From CAYGWX01 sp964353855 [NCBI: uncultured bacterium] (GTDB lineage: Bacteria > Edwardsbacteria > CAYGWX01): 9,164 bases of DNA. This document shows, piece by piece, positions 1 through 6,795 of this stretch. The first letter of the stretch is position 1. Each line of letters opens with the position of its first letter. The position numbers were made by a program, and so were the translations under genes. Location of the stretch: positions 1-9,164 of the forward strand of contig CAYGWX010000081.1 in NCBI GenBank assembly GCA_964353855.1. The letters run 5' to 3'. The notes beneath the pieces were generated by a model, which saw only the letters and a program-made list of their open reading frames with translations, made no database searches and was not told where the DNA came from.

Positions 1-7
1 CAGTCCG

Positions 8-37
8 TTGACACCGCTTCCTCTCTTGTGATATGCT
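8..37 (+). promoter_or_regulatory. sigma70-type promoter for the M1 aminopeptidase
   Basis: A perfect TTGACA -35 box lies at 8-13. An 18-base spacer separates it from a TATGCT -10 box at 32-37, which is preceded by TG at 29-30 (extended -10, TGaTATGCT). The predicted transcription start is near 44, giving a leader of about 52 bases. The Shine-Dalgarno AAGGAG at 79-84 is 11 bases before the ATG at 96. Recognition is by eye from the consensus; no start-site data are available. Confidence 0.75.
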
Positions 38-95
38 AATATACTCCGTTTTTATATCCTTATAACCTTTGACCCGTTAAGGAGCGATTCCTCCC

Positions 96-2648
96 ATGTC
101 CTTCGAACATGAACTCGCCTGCGCCGGGGCCGCGCGCTTCGCCCCCCCGGACGACGGAAAGGCCAGGGACCACTACACCCGGGACCGGAACTTCGACCTC
201 ACCCACCTCAAGCTGGACCTCGCCTTCGACGAAAAGCAGAAATCCATCAAAGGGTTTGCCGAGATCACGCTCACGCCCATCCATACCCTCAAGACGGTCG
301 AGCTGGACGCCGTGGAGCTCAATATCAAAAGCGTCACCCTGGCCGGAAAGAAGCTCGCCTTCGAGGCCGCCGGAGAGAAGCTCATCGTCACCCTTGACCG
401 GCAGGCCAAGGAGGGGCAGAGCCTCACGCTCAGGGTCGCCTACGACGCCCGGCCCAAGCGGGGCCTGTATTTCGTCCAGCCGGAGAAGGACTATCCCAAG
501 AAGCCCTTCCAGATCTGGTCCCAGGGCGAGAGCCAGGACAACCAGTGCTGGTTCCCGTGCTACGACTCCCCCAACGACAAGTTCACCTCCGAGGCCGTGC
601 TGCGCGTCAATGAGCGTTTCGTCGCCCTGTCCAACGGCCGGCTCGCCAAGGCCGGCCACGACAAGGCCCGCAAGCAGCGGGTCTTCCACTGGGTGCAGGA
701 CGTGCCGCACCCGAGCTACCTCGTCGTGGTCGCCATCGGGGAGTTCGACTCCATCGAGGAAGTCGTGGACGGCACCCCGCTCACCTACTACGTGCCAAAG
801 GGCGAGGGCGCCAAGATCAAAGCCACGTTCGGCGAAACCCCGGCCATATTAAAATTCTTCAACAAGGCCCTGGACTACAAGTACCCCTACGCCAAATACG
901 GACAGGCGGTGATCCTGGACTTCATGTGGGGCGGGATGGAGAACACCAGCCTGACCACGATCACGGACCGGGCCCTGATCACCGCGGACCTGAAGGACGA
1001 CTACGACCCCACGGGCCTGGTGGCCCACGAGTTCGCCCACCAGTGGTTCGGGGACCTGATCACGGCCAAGTCCTGGGAGCACATCTGGCTGAACGAGGGC
1101 TTCGCCTCCTACCTCGACCCCCTGTACTTCGAGGCCGAGCACGGGCGGGAGGAGTTCATCCAGGCCATGCTCACCGAGGCCGCGGACTACTTCGAGGAGG
1201 ACAAGACCAAAAGGCGGCCCATCGTCTCCCCCCGATTCGTAGAGAACGAAGACATGTTTGACCGCCACTCCTACCAGAAAGGGGCCTGGGTCCTGCACAT
1301 GCTCCGCAAGGTCCTCGGGGACGGGCCCTTCTGGAAGGCCCTCCGGCATTACCTCAAAAAGCACGCCCGGGAGAGCATCGAGACCGCGCAGTTCAAGATC
1401 GCGGTGGAGGAGGCCACGGGCAGGAGCCTGGAGGGGTTCTTCAAGCAGTGGCTCTACGGCGGGGGGCATCCCGAGATCGAGGCCAAGTGGAGCTACGACG
1501 ACAAGAACCGGCTGGTTTCTCTCACCCTGAAGCAGACCCAGAAGGTGGAGGGGGATACCCCGCTGTTCAAGATGCCCTACGACGTGCATCTCCTGGATGA
1601 GAAGGGCAAGCCCGCGGTGCATTCCATCCGTCTGGAGGAGGCGGCGCAAACCTTCCACCTGCCGTCCAGGGAGAAGCCCAAGGCGGTGCAGCTCGACCCC
1701 GAGGAGTGGGTCCTGAAGAAAGTGAAGTGGGAGAAGGGCAAGGAGGAATGGCTGTTCGAGCTAGCGAACTCCCAGGACGCGGCGCCAAAGATAAAGGCTT
1801 GCGACGCCCTCTCCACCCACGCCAATGACCCCAAAGTCACACAGGGCCTGAAGGATGCCCTGACCAAGGAAAAATTCTGGGGCGTAAGGCGGGCGGCCGC
1901 CAAATCGTTAGGCGCGCTGAAGACCGGGGAGGCGAAGGAGGCACTTCTGCAGGGACTCAAGGACAAGCATCCCAGGGTCAGGAGGGCCGTGGCCGATGCC
2001 TTGGGAAATTACAAGACCGAGGAGGTCGCCCGGAAGTTAGGGAAACTGCTCAAAGAGGACCAGAGCGACTACGTGGCCGGAGCCGCGGCCCTGGCCATCG
2101 GCAAGACCTATGCCGCCCCGGCCTACGACCTCCTGCTCGGCGCCCTGAAGCGCGAATCCCATAACGACATCATCCGCAACGCCGCCTTCCTGGGCTTCGC
2201 GGAACTCAAGGAGGCAAGGGGCCTGGACGTGGCCTGGGACTATTCCCGGTCCGGCAAACCGATCTTCGCCCGGACCTCGGCCCTGCGGGCCATGGGAAAA
2301 CTCTGGGAATTCGCTGCCAAGGAAAAGCAGGCCAGGGCCCTGGATTACCTTCTGGAGTGCCTGAACGACAGGAGCCACTACATCCGCTCCGCGACCCTGG
2401 ATGCCCTGGCCGCGGTCAACGACCCCAAGGCCCTGGGCGCCATTTCCCGGATGGCCGAGAGCGAGATCCTGGGAATGACCCGCAAGACCGCGAGAGACTG
2501 CCTGAAACGCGCCCGGGACAAGGCCGGCCAACAGACCCAGATCGCGGACATCAGGAAGGAGATGGACTCGCTCAAGGACGAGAGCAAGAGCTTGAAGGCG
2601 AAGCTGGCCGAGCTGGAGGGAAAGGTGAGCCAGCTGAAGAAAAAATAG
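96..2648 (+). CDS. M1 family zinc aminopeptidase with C-terminal HEAT repeats and coiled coil
   Basis: The product (850 aa) should remove N-terminal residues from peptides. No signal peptide or membrane segment is seen, so it is probably cytosolic. The N-terminal beta domain (about 25-220) resembles the LTA4H/tricorn-factor group. The catalytic domain carries the exopeptidase motif GGMEN (279-283). The zinc site HEFAH (311-315) is followed after 18 residues by Glu334 (NEGFASY), giving ligands His311, His315, Glu334 and catalytic Glu312. Tyr393 (HSYQKGA) fits the transition-state tyrosine. After a beta segment (about 460-545), residues 556-808 form repeated helical pairs such as HPRVRRAVADALG and SHYIRSATLDALAA, typical of HEAT repeats. 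The last 35-40 residues (IADIRKEMDSLKDESKSLK and on) are a charged coiled coil. The start is the ATG at 96 with AAGGAG upstream. Known family members use helical C-terminal domains to shape substrate access; here the HEAT domain could do that or bind a partner (inference). Confidence 0.95.
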   Translation: MSFEHELACAGAARFAPPDDGKARDHYTRDRNFDLTHLKLDLAFDEKQKSIKGFAEITLTPIHTLKTVELDAVELNIKSVTLAGKKLAFEAAGEKLIVTLDRQAKEGQSLTLRVAYDARPKRGLYFVQPEKDYPKKPFQIWSQGESQDNQCWFPCYDSPNDKFTSEAVLRVNERFVALSNGRLAKAGHDKARKQRVFHWVQDVPHPSYLVVVAIGEFDSIEEVVDGTPLTYYVPKGEGAKIKATFGETPAILKFFNKALDYKYPYAKYGQAVILDFMWGGMENTSLTTITDRALITADLKDDYDPTGLVAHEFAHQWFGDLITAKSWEHIWLNEGFASYLDPLYFEAEHGREEFIQAMLTEAADYFEEDKTKRRPIVSPRFVENEDMFDRHSYQKGAWVLHMLRKVLGDGPFWKALRHYLKKHARESIETAQFKIAVEEATGRSLEGFFKQWLYGGGHPEIEAKWSYDDKNRLVSLTLKQTQKVEGDTPLFKMPYDVHLLDEKGKPAVHSIRLEEAAQTFHLPSREKPKAVQLDPEEWVLKKVKWEKGKEEWLFELANSQDAAPKIKACDALSTHANDPKVTQGLKDALTKEKFWGVRRAAAKSLGALKTGEAKEALLQGLKDKHPRVRRAVADALGNYKTEEVARKLGKLLKEDQSDYVAGAAALAIGKTYAAPAYDLLLGALKRESHNDIIRNAAFLGFAELKEARGLDVAWDYSRSGKPIFARTSALRAMGKLWEFAAKEKQARALDYLLECLNDRSHYIRSATLDALAAVNDPKALGAISRMAESEILGMTRKTARDCLKRARDKAGQQTQIADIRKEMDSLKDESKSLKAKLAELEGKVSQLKKK

Positions 2649-2683
2649 TTGTTCGTTTTTAGTTGTTGGTTGTTAGATAAAAA

Positions 2684-2709
2684 AGGCGGGCCCCAAAAAG
2701 GGCCCGCCT
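2684..2709 (-). terminator. Intrinsic terminator between convergent genes, mainly serving the - strand gene
   Basis: A perfect 10-bp inverted repeat (AGGCGGGCCC at 2684-2693, GGGCCCGCCT at 2700-2709) encloses a 6-base CAAAAA loop. Six A residues at 2679-2684 read as a U-tract on the - strand, placed correctly for the dehydrogenase, whose stop codon is 15 bases away. On the + strand the hairpin is followed by GATGGTTT, a poor U-tract, so the M1 gene may be terminated less efficiently. The spacer 2649-2678 is AT-rich with repeated GTT triplets and no other recognisable signal. Confidence 0.85.
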
Positions 2710-2724
2710 GATGGTTTCCCCCGG

Positions 2725-3894
2725 CTAAAGATTTCTGACCTCCTCGCTGACCTCGATGCCCCGCTTGCGCAGGTCGGCAAGAAACGGGAGGGGATGGATC
2801 GCTTTCTCCAGCGGGATTGCACCCTTGGGGGCCAGGCCCTGGGCCTGGTGCTGGGCCACGATCCCGGCGGGAAACCCGGTGGTCCGCTCCATGGCCGAGA
2901 ACCCGGTGGCCTCGTCATGGAAGTCCATGACGTCCAATTGGATCTCCATAGCCTTGCCGTCCTTCTTACCCCGGGCCGTGACTCGCAGGACAGCGAGGTC
3001 CCTGTCCTGGGGGAAGTCGGTCGCCTTAGTCAGCAGGACATGGGCCAGGTCGCGGGGGCGGACTGCCGCCTCCCCGACCTTCACTCTCTCCAGGCCCAGA
3101 AACCCGAGGTCCAGGAGGGCTTTGATTTGGGCGTAGTGCCCGGGATAGCGCACCGTCTTGTAGTCGTACTCCCGGAGCTTGCCGGCGAAGGTCCAGGGAC
3201 AGGTGGACGTGCCCCCGGAGGTCACGAAGGCCTCGCATTTGCCCACCGGCGGGGGGAATTCGATCTCCTCCAAGCCCGAGAAGGTCGGGACCTCGCGGAC
3301 CTCGCCGTCCTGGAGGACATTGGCCATTCCGAAATACTCGTTGGTCAGCCCCTCCACCGCGAAGGTCAGCTTGTAATTCAGGGGGGGCTTGGAATTCTGG
3401 GGCAGGCCCCCGCAGCGGACGCGCACCGACTCGGTCACATCCAGCCTGGACATGGCGTAGACCGCGAGGGTGTTCCCCATGCCCGGCATCAGCCCGCAGT
3501 CCGGGATCAGGCTCACGCCCGCAGAGCGGGCCTGCTGGTCCTGGTCCAGGACCTGTTTCCCGACCGCGGTGTTCCCGCCCAGGTCGCAGAAGTTGGCCTT
3601 GGCTTCAACCGCGGCCCTGGCGACCCCGGGATTCAGGGGATAGGTCACGGCGCTGACCACGCCGTGGGAGCCGCGGAAGAGCCTGACCAGGCCCGTGACA
3701 TCCCCGGCGTCCGCGGCCCGGGGCGTGGCCACGGGCCTGCCCAGGAGCCGGTTCACCCGGTCCGCCCCGGATCTGGCGACGCCCAAGTCGCGGTCCGCGA
3801 GCACGACGTACTCCGCCTGGGCGAACTTGCCCAGGTCATAGGCCACAGCCACCCCCTGGCGGCCGGCCCCCAAAACGACGTAACGGAATGCCAT
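2725..3894 (-). CDS. Saccharopine dehydrogenase family oxidoreductase, lysine 6-dehydrogenase-like
   Basis: The product is 389 aa from the chosen ATG at 3894. The N-terminal Rossmann fold shows VVLGAGRQG (GxGxxG at residues 9-14). An acidic residue ends strand two (ADRD, Asp34), which favours NAD(H) over NADP(H). The body carries family signatures: DLGGNTAVGK, IPDCGLMPGMGN, LNYKLTFAVEGLTNEY, TSGGTST and YKTVRYPGHY. This order and the length match L-lysine 6-dehydrogenases and related saccharopine-reductase-like enzymes, which oxidise or reductively form C-N bonds at the lysine side chain. Substrate cannot be assigned; carboxynorspermidine or saccharopine reductase activity is also possible. 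The frame stays open to a TTG at 3930, but the first 12 residues of that longer form lack family character and the fold begins directly after the ATG at 3894. No Shine-Dalgarno is visible, consistent with a leaderless transcript. The gene is convergent with the M1 gene and divergent from the membrane protease. Confidence 0.88.
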   Translation of the reverse strand: MAFRYVVLGAGRQGVAVAYDLGKFAQAEYVVLADRDLGVARSGADRVNRLLGRPVATPRAADAGDVTGLVRLFRGSHGVVSAVTYPLNPGVARAAVEAKANFCDLGGNTAVGKQVLDQDQQARSAGVSLIPDCGLMPGMGNTLAVYAMSRLDVTESVRVRCGGLPQNSKPPLNYKLTFAVEGLTNEYFGMANVLQDGEVREVPTFSGLEEIEFPPPVGKCEAFVTSGGTSTCPWTFAGKLREYDYKTVRYPGHYAQIKALLDLGFLGLERVKVGEAAVRPRDLAHVLLTKATDFPQDRDLAVLRVTARGKKDGKAMEIQLDVMDFHDEATGFSAMERTTGFPAGIVAQHQAQGLAPKGAIPLEKAIHPLPFLADLRKRGIEVSEEVRNL

Positions 3895-3900
3895 GGGAAT

Positions 3901-3930
3901 ATGATACCCGATTTGAAGTCCCGAGTTCAA
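3901..3930 (-). promoter_or_regulatory. Promoter of the dehydrogenase gene; predicted leaderless transcript
   Basis: Read on the - strand, TTGAAC (3930-3925) is separated by 18 bases from TATCAT (3906-3901). Counting the last -10 base as -7 puts +1 at 3894, exactly the A of the ATG start codon. The absence of a Shine-Dalgarno before that ATG agrees with a leaderless message. Box assignment is by consensus only. Confidence 0.55.
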
Positions 3931-3936
3931 GGGGCG

Positions 3937-3965
3937 TTGACTCCCGACGTTAAAACGGTTATACT
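3937..3965 (+). promoter_or_regulatory. Strong sigma70-type promoter for the CPBP protease
   Basis: TTGACT (3937-3942), an ideal 17-base spacer and TATACT (3960-3965), with the AT-rich bases TAAATATTAAAAATAAA downstream. The predicted start is near 3972, giving a leader of about 28 bases. It lies back to back with the - strand promoter, the two -35 boxes being 6 bases apart, so the two polymerases could interfere. Confidence 0.7.
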
Positions 3966-3999
3966 TAAATATTAAAAATAAACAAACTATGACATCTTT

Positions 4000-4680
4000 A
4001 TGATTTTATCTCAGCGTTGGCCTTGGGTTGTTTTGCTCTTAACCCTGGCCGCCATGGCCGTCAACGGGTTTGCGCTCTGGGTCTTACACAATAGCTGGCT
4101 GGCGATGATTTTAAGTTCATTCCTTTTCTACGGAGGGGCCTTTTGGGTGTGCTCCTCTTATAAGTTATTTCCGCGCCTGCAGCTCAACCAGGCATTCAAA
4201 ACGATCGGGTTCGGCGTGGCCTCGGCAATCCTCGTCGGACTATTGATTGCTTTGGTTGGTTCTATCTTCTTTAGCAAAGCCCTTTCACCCGTAGTCCTAA
4301 ATCGCTGTTCCCAGCAGGTACATCAAAGTGGTTCTCTGCGATTCGGGGTCCTTCCTTTTCTGCTGTGGGTATCTCTGGTCCTGCCGGTGGGCGAAGAGCT
4401 GTACTGGCGGGGCGGCCTTCAAGGAATGTTGAGAAGGACGGGCCGCTTGGGCCCGACGTTGTTTTTGTCTGCCGGATGCTTCACCCTTTACCACCTGGTC
4501 ACGATAAGCTTCTTCCTCCCTCCTTTAGCCATGATTCCCTTTGTCATAAGCGTTTTCCTCGGAGGGTTGATTTTCGGCTGGCAGACCGAAACCTTCGGCA
4601 ACATCTGGGCCGCGGCCATTTGCCACGGACCCGGCGTGTGGGGCGGAACGTTTTATCTGATCAAGAGATTTTTGATTTAA
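4000..4680 (+). CDS. CPBP (CAAX-like) family intramembrane metalloprotease
   Basis: The 226-aa product is very hydrophobic, with about six or seven membrane segments (roughly 8-29, 33-52, 68-93, 113-131, 150-170, 172-194, 203-222). The three hallmark motifs of the CPBP/Abi family are present: EExxxR as EELYWR (Glu132, Glu133, Arg137), FxxxH as FTLYH (Phe161, His165), and a late histidine in CHGPG (His209). These residues form the intramembrane glutamate/histidine active site. Relatives cleave prenylated proteins in eukaryotes; bacterial members act in membrane-protein processing, peptide modification or self-immunity, and the substrate here is unknown. The start is the ATG at 4000, with no good Shine-Dalgarno. 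Base composition differs from the neighbours: bases 4081-4140 are 28/60 G+C, against 41/60 at 5401-5460 in the next gene. This suggests later acquisition or weaker selection. Confidence 0.88.
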   Translation: MILSQRWPWVVLLLTLAAMAVNGFALWVLHNSWLAMILSSFLFYGGAFWVCSSYKLFPRLQLNQAFKTIGFGVASAILVGLLIALVGSIFFSKALSPVVLNRCSQQVHQSGSLRFGVLPFLLWVSLVLPVGEELYWRGGLQGMLRRTGRLGPTLFLSAGCFTLYHLVTISFFLPPLAMIPFVISVFLGGLIFGWQTETFGNIWAAAICHGPGVWGGTFYLIKRFLI

Positions 4681-4707
4681 GCACCTATAGGATCATTCGA
4701 AACGTCC

Positions 4708-5886
4708 ATGCCCGACCGCATCGCAGAAATCCAGGAATCCCTGTTCCAGGCCGAGATTGATGGCTGGCTGTTCTACGACTTCCGGGGCAGCGACCCCATC
4801 GGCTACCGCGTTCTCGGAATCAGGCCCGGAGCCGTGGCCTCCCGGCGCTGGTACTACTTCGTGCCGGCCTGGGGCGAGCCCGTCAAACTGGTACACCGCA
4901 TCGAGAGCCGGGCCCTGGCCGCGCTCCCCGGCAGGGAGATCCTATACCTCTCCTATGAGGAGCTCGCGGAGGGGCTCAAAGCCATTCTCTCCGGCTCCAA
5001 GCGCGTGGCCATGCAGTATTCCCCGATGAACGCCATCCCCTATCTCTCCCGGACCGACGCCGGGACCGTGGAGCTGGTGCGCAGCCTGGGGGTCGAGGTC
5101 ATCTCCTCCCAGGATCTCATCCAGAGGTTCGATGCGGCCTGGACCCCGGAGCAGCTGGAGTCGCATCTCATTGCGGCTAATGCTCTGGGCGAAATTGTCA
5201 ACGAGGCGTTTGCCCATATCGCCAAGAAGCTGAAAGGCGGTCTCACCGAGCACAGCCTGCAGCAGTTCATCCGCAAGCGCCTGGAGGCCCACGGCCTGGC
5301 CCCGGAGCAGGCCCCGCTCGTGGCCGTGAACGCCCACAGCGCGGACCCGCACTACGCTCCTACCGAGGAAAGCTCTTTGCCCATCCAGGAGGGCGACTTC
5401 GTGCTCCTCGACCTCTGGGGCAGGAAGGCCGGGCCGGAAGGCATGTACGCCGACATCACCTGGGTGGGCTACGTGGGCCAGGACATCCCCGAGGAGCACC
5501 GGAAGGTCTTCGCCATCGTGAAAGCCGCGAGGGACGAGGCCATCCGGTTCGTGAGCGAGCGCTGGAGCGGGAAGCAGGAGATCCGCGGGTACGAGGTGGA
5601 CGACGTCGCCCGCAGGGTCATCCGCGAGGCCGGCTACGGGGACTTCTTCATCCACCGCCTGGGGCATTCCCTCGGCCAGGAAGGGCACGGGAACGGGACC
5701 AACCTGGACAACCTCGAGGCCCATGACGAGCGCCGGCTCGTGGCCCATACGGGCTTCACCATCGAGCCCGGCATCTACCTGCCGGGCAAGTTCGGGGTGC
5801 GCAGCGAGGTGGACCTCTACCTCGCGGACGAGGAGGCCCGGGTCACGACCCAGCCGGTGCAGGAAGAGATCGCAAGGATCCTCTGA
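4708..5886 (+). CDS. M24 family metallopeptidase (Xaa-Pro aminopeptidase/dipeptidase-like)
   Basis: The product (392 aa) has the two-domain pita-bread architecture: an N-terminal creatinase-like domain (about 1-150) and a catalytic domain (about 155-390). All five dinuclear metal ligands can be placed: Asp235 (LLDLWG), Asp249 (YADIT), His320 (LGHSLGQ), Glu353 (TIEPGIY) and Glu367 (RSEVD). HSADPHYAP (near 210) corresponds to the substrate-binding histidine region. Such enzymes remove an N-terminal residue before proline or split Xaa-Pro dipeptides; which of the two, or a noncanonical substrate, cannot be settled. No signal peptide is seen, so it should be cytosolic. The start is the ATG at 4708, 27 bases after the membrane protease stop. 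The only Shine-Dalgarno-like stretch (AGGA, 4690-4693) is about 14 bases away. The HAD gene follows after 2 bases, so the two are co-transcribed; read-through from the protease gene is also plausible. Confidence 0.93.
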   Translation: MPDRIAEIQESLFQAEIDGWLFYDFRGSDPIGYRVLGIRPGAVASRRWYYFVPAWGEPVKLVHRIESRALAALPGREILYLSYEELAEGLKAILSGSKRVAMQYSPMNAIPYLSRTDAGTVELVRSLGVEVISSQDLIQRFDAAWTPEQLESHLIAANALGEIVNEAFAHIAKKLKGGLTEHSLQQFIRKRLEAHGLAPEQAPLVAVNAHSADPHYAPTEESSLPIQEGDFVLLDLWGRKAGPEGMYADITWVGYVGQDIPEEHRKVFAIVKAARDEAIRFVSERWSGKQEIRGYEVDDVARRVIREAGYGDFFIHRLGHSLGQEGHGNGTNLDNLEAHDERRLVAHTGFTIEPGIYLPGKFGVRSEVDLYLADEEARVTTQPVQEEIARIL

Positions 5887-5888
5887 AC

Positions 5889-6569
5889 ATGGGCCTGGGC
5901 GCGATCCTCTTCGACTTCAACGGCGTGCTCGTGGACGACGAGCCCCTGCACTTCGTCCTGTTTCAGAGGGTCCTCGCCGAGGAGGGCGTGCCGCTCACCC
6001 GCGAGGAGTATTACGCCCGCTACCTCCCCTTTCCGGACCGCGACCTGTTCCAGGCCGTGATGAGGGCCAAGGGGACGGCCTTCTCCCCGGCCCAGCTCGA
6101 GGGCATGGTGGAAAGGAAAGGAAGGTATTATGCCGACCACGCCGACGGGGTGCTGTTCTTCCCCGGGACCAGGGAGTTCGTTTTGGAAGCGGCTCGGCGC
6201 TACCCCCTGGCCGTGGCCTCGGGCGCGCGGCGGGAGGAGATCGAGACCGCGCTTCTCCGGGCCGGCCTGCTGGACTCCTTTCAGGCCGTGGTGGGGGCCG
6301 AGGACGTGGCCCGGGGAAAGCCGGACCCCGAGGCCTTTCATCTCGCCCTCCAGCGGATCAACGGCCTCCTGGGCTCCGGGATCGTGCCCGAGGAATGTCT
6401 GGTCGTGGAGGATTCCAAAGGAGGGATCGAGGCGGCCCACCGGGCCGGGATGAAGTGCCTGGCCGTGGCCAACTCCTACCCGGTGGGGGAGCTCAAAGAC
6501 GCGGACTGGGCGGCGGAGGGCCTCGGCGACATCTCCCTGAGACAATTGGAGAAGGCCTGGGGTCCTTAG
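5889..6569 (+). CDS. HAD superfamily hydrolase, beta-phosphoglucomutase-like, with a DxN motif
   Basis: The 226-aa product has subfamily I architecture: a Rossmann-like core with a helical cap (about 15-85). Motif I is FDFNGVLVD, with nucleophile Asp9 but Asn11 where most members have the second aspartate. Motif II is Ser111 (VASGARR). Motif III is Lys144 (RGKPDPE). Motif IV is Glu174-Asp175 (VVEDSKGGIEAA). Family members dephosphorylate or isomerise small sugar or nucleotide phosphates; the substrate is unknown. The second Asp normally acts as general acid/base, so Asn11 suggests altered chemistry or specificity; the rest of the site is intact and decay is unlikely. The start is the ATG at 5889, 2 bases after the M24 stop, with AAGGA at 5874-5878 (10-base spacing) inside the M24 end. 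It is probably translationally coupled to the peptidase, though a shared pathway is not evident. Confidence 0.92.
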   Translation: MGLGAILFDFNGVLVDDEPLHFVLFQRVLAEEGVPLTREEYYARYLPFPDRDLFQAVMRAKGTAFSPAQLEGMVERKGRYYADHADGVLFFPGTREFVLEAARRYPLAVASGARREEIETALLRAGLLDSFQAVVGAEDVARGKPDPEAFHLALQRINGLLGSGIVPEECLVVEDSKGGIEAAHRAGMKCLAVANSYPVGELKDADWAAEGLGDISLRQLEKAWGP

Positions 6570-6599
6570 GTTTTCCCCGCCGTCTCCCTTCCTGTTTTC

Positions 6600-6638
6600 C
6601 CGCCCGGTTCGGCCCCGCTTCTTTGGGCGGAAATTTTT
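6600..6638 (+). terminator. Possible weak terminator after the HAD gene
   Basis: CCGCCC (6600-6605) can pair with GGGCGG (6625-6630); GCCC at 6612-6615 is an alternative partner for GGGC at 6625-6628. The stem is followed by AAA and then TTTTT (6634-6638). The loop is long and the stem short, so efficiency is doubtful. Its position between the HAD stop and the next promoter supports the call. Confidence 0.4.
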
Positions 6639-6643
6639 CCGTC

Positions 6644-6673
6644 TTGACAAAACCGGCCGTTTTCGTGTAGACT
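6644..6673 (+). promoter_or_regulatory. Promoter of the riboswitch and HD-GYP unit
   Basis: A perfect TTGACA (6644-6649), an 18-base spacer and TAGACT (6668-6673). The predicted start is near 6680, about 16 bases before the aptamer closing stem. This gives a leader of about 175 bases before the start codon. Confidence 0.72.
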
Positions 6674-6695
6674 TATTACCAGCACATCGCAAGGA

Positions 6696-6790
6696 GCACC
6701 TTTCGAAAAGGCAAACCTCGAGCAATCGGGGGGCGCAAAGCCGAAGGTCCCGTTCCGCAAGGGAACGGGATGGCTGGGCTACCGAAGGAG
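6696..6790 (+). ncRNA. Cyclic-di-GMP-I (GEMM-I) riboswitch aptamer
   Basis: The leader contains the conserved GEMM-I blocks in order. A closing stem pairs CCTTTCG (6699-6705, one bulged U) with CGAAGG (6783-6788). AAAAGGCAAACC spans 6706-6717. Stem P2 pairs CCTCGA (6716-6721) with TCGGGG (6726-6731) under a GCAA tetraloop (6722-6725), the GNRA loop that docks into P3. The core block CGCAAAGCC is at 6734-6742. Stem P3 pairs TCCCGTTCC (6748-6756) with GGAACGGGA (6762-6770), and GCC (6740-6742) with GGC (6772-6774). The terminal block GGGCTACCG is at 6776-6784. By analogy with the Vibrio cholerae Vc2 aptamer, G6710 is the ligand-contacting guanine, A6737 the intercalating adenine and C6782 the cytosine pairing with ligand. 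A guanine rather than adenine at 6710 favours c-di-GMP over cyclic AMP-GMP. Assignment is by motif recognition without a covariance-model score. Confidence 0.93.
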
Positions 6791-6795
6791 GGATT

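Noticed and set aside
2725-3930. TTG at 3930 as the dehydrogenase start.
   Set aside because: The 12 extra residues have no family character, the start would lie inside the predicted -35 box, and the Rossmann fold begins right after the ATG at 3894.
2794-3975. A 393-codon + strand open frame opposite the dehydrogenase.
   Set aside because: The - strand frame carries a full Rossmann motif and family signatures; the + strand product is compositionally biased with no recognisable domain, and a terminator and promoters fit the - strand gene.
3901-4707. A defence or bacteriocin locus around the CPBP protease.
   Set aside because: No precursor peptide, toxin, transporter or nuclease is visible beside it; the flanking genes are housekeeping-type metabolic enzymes.
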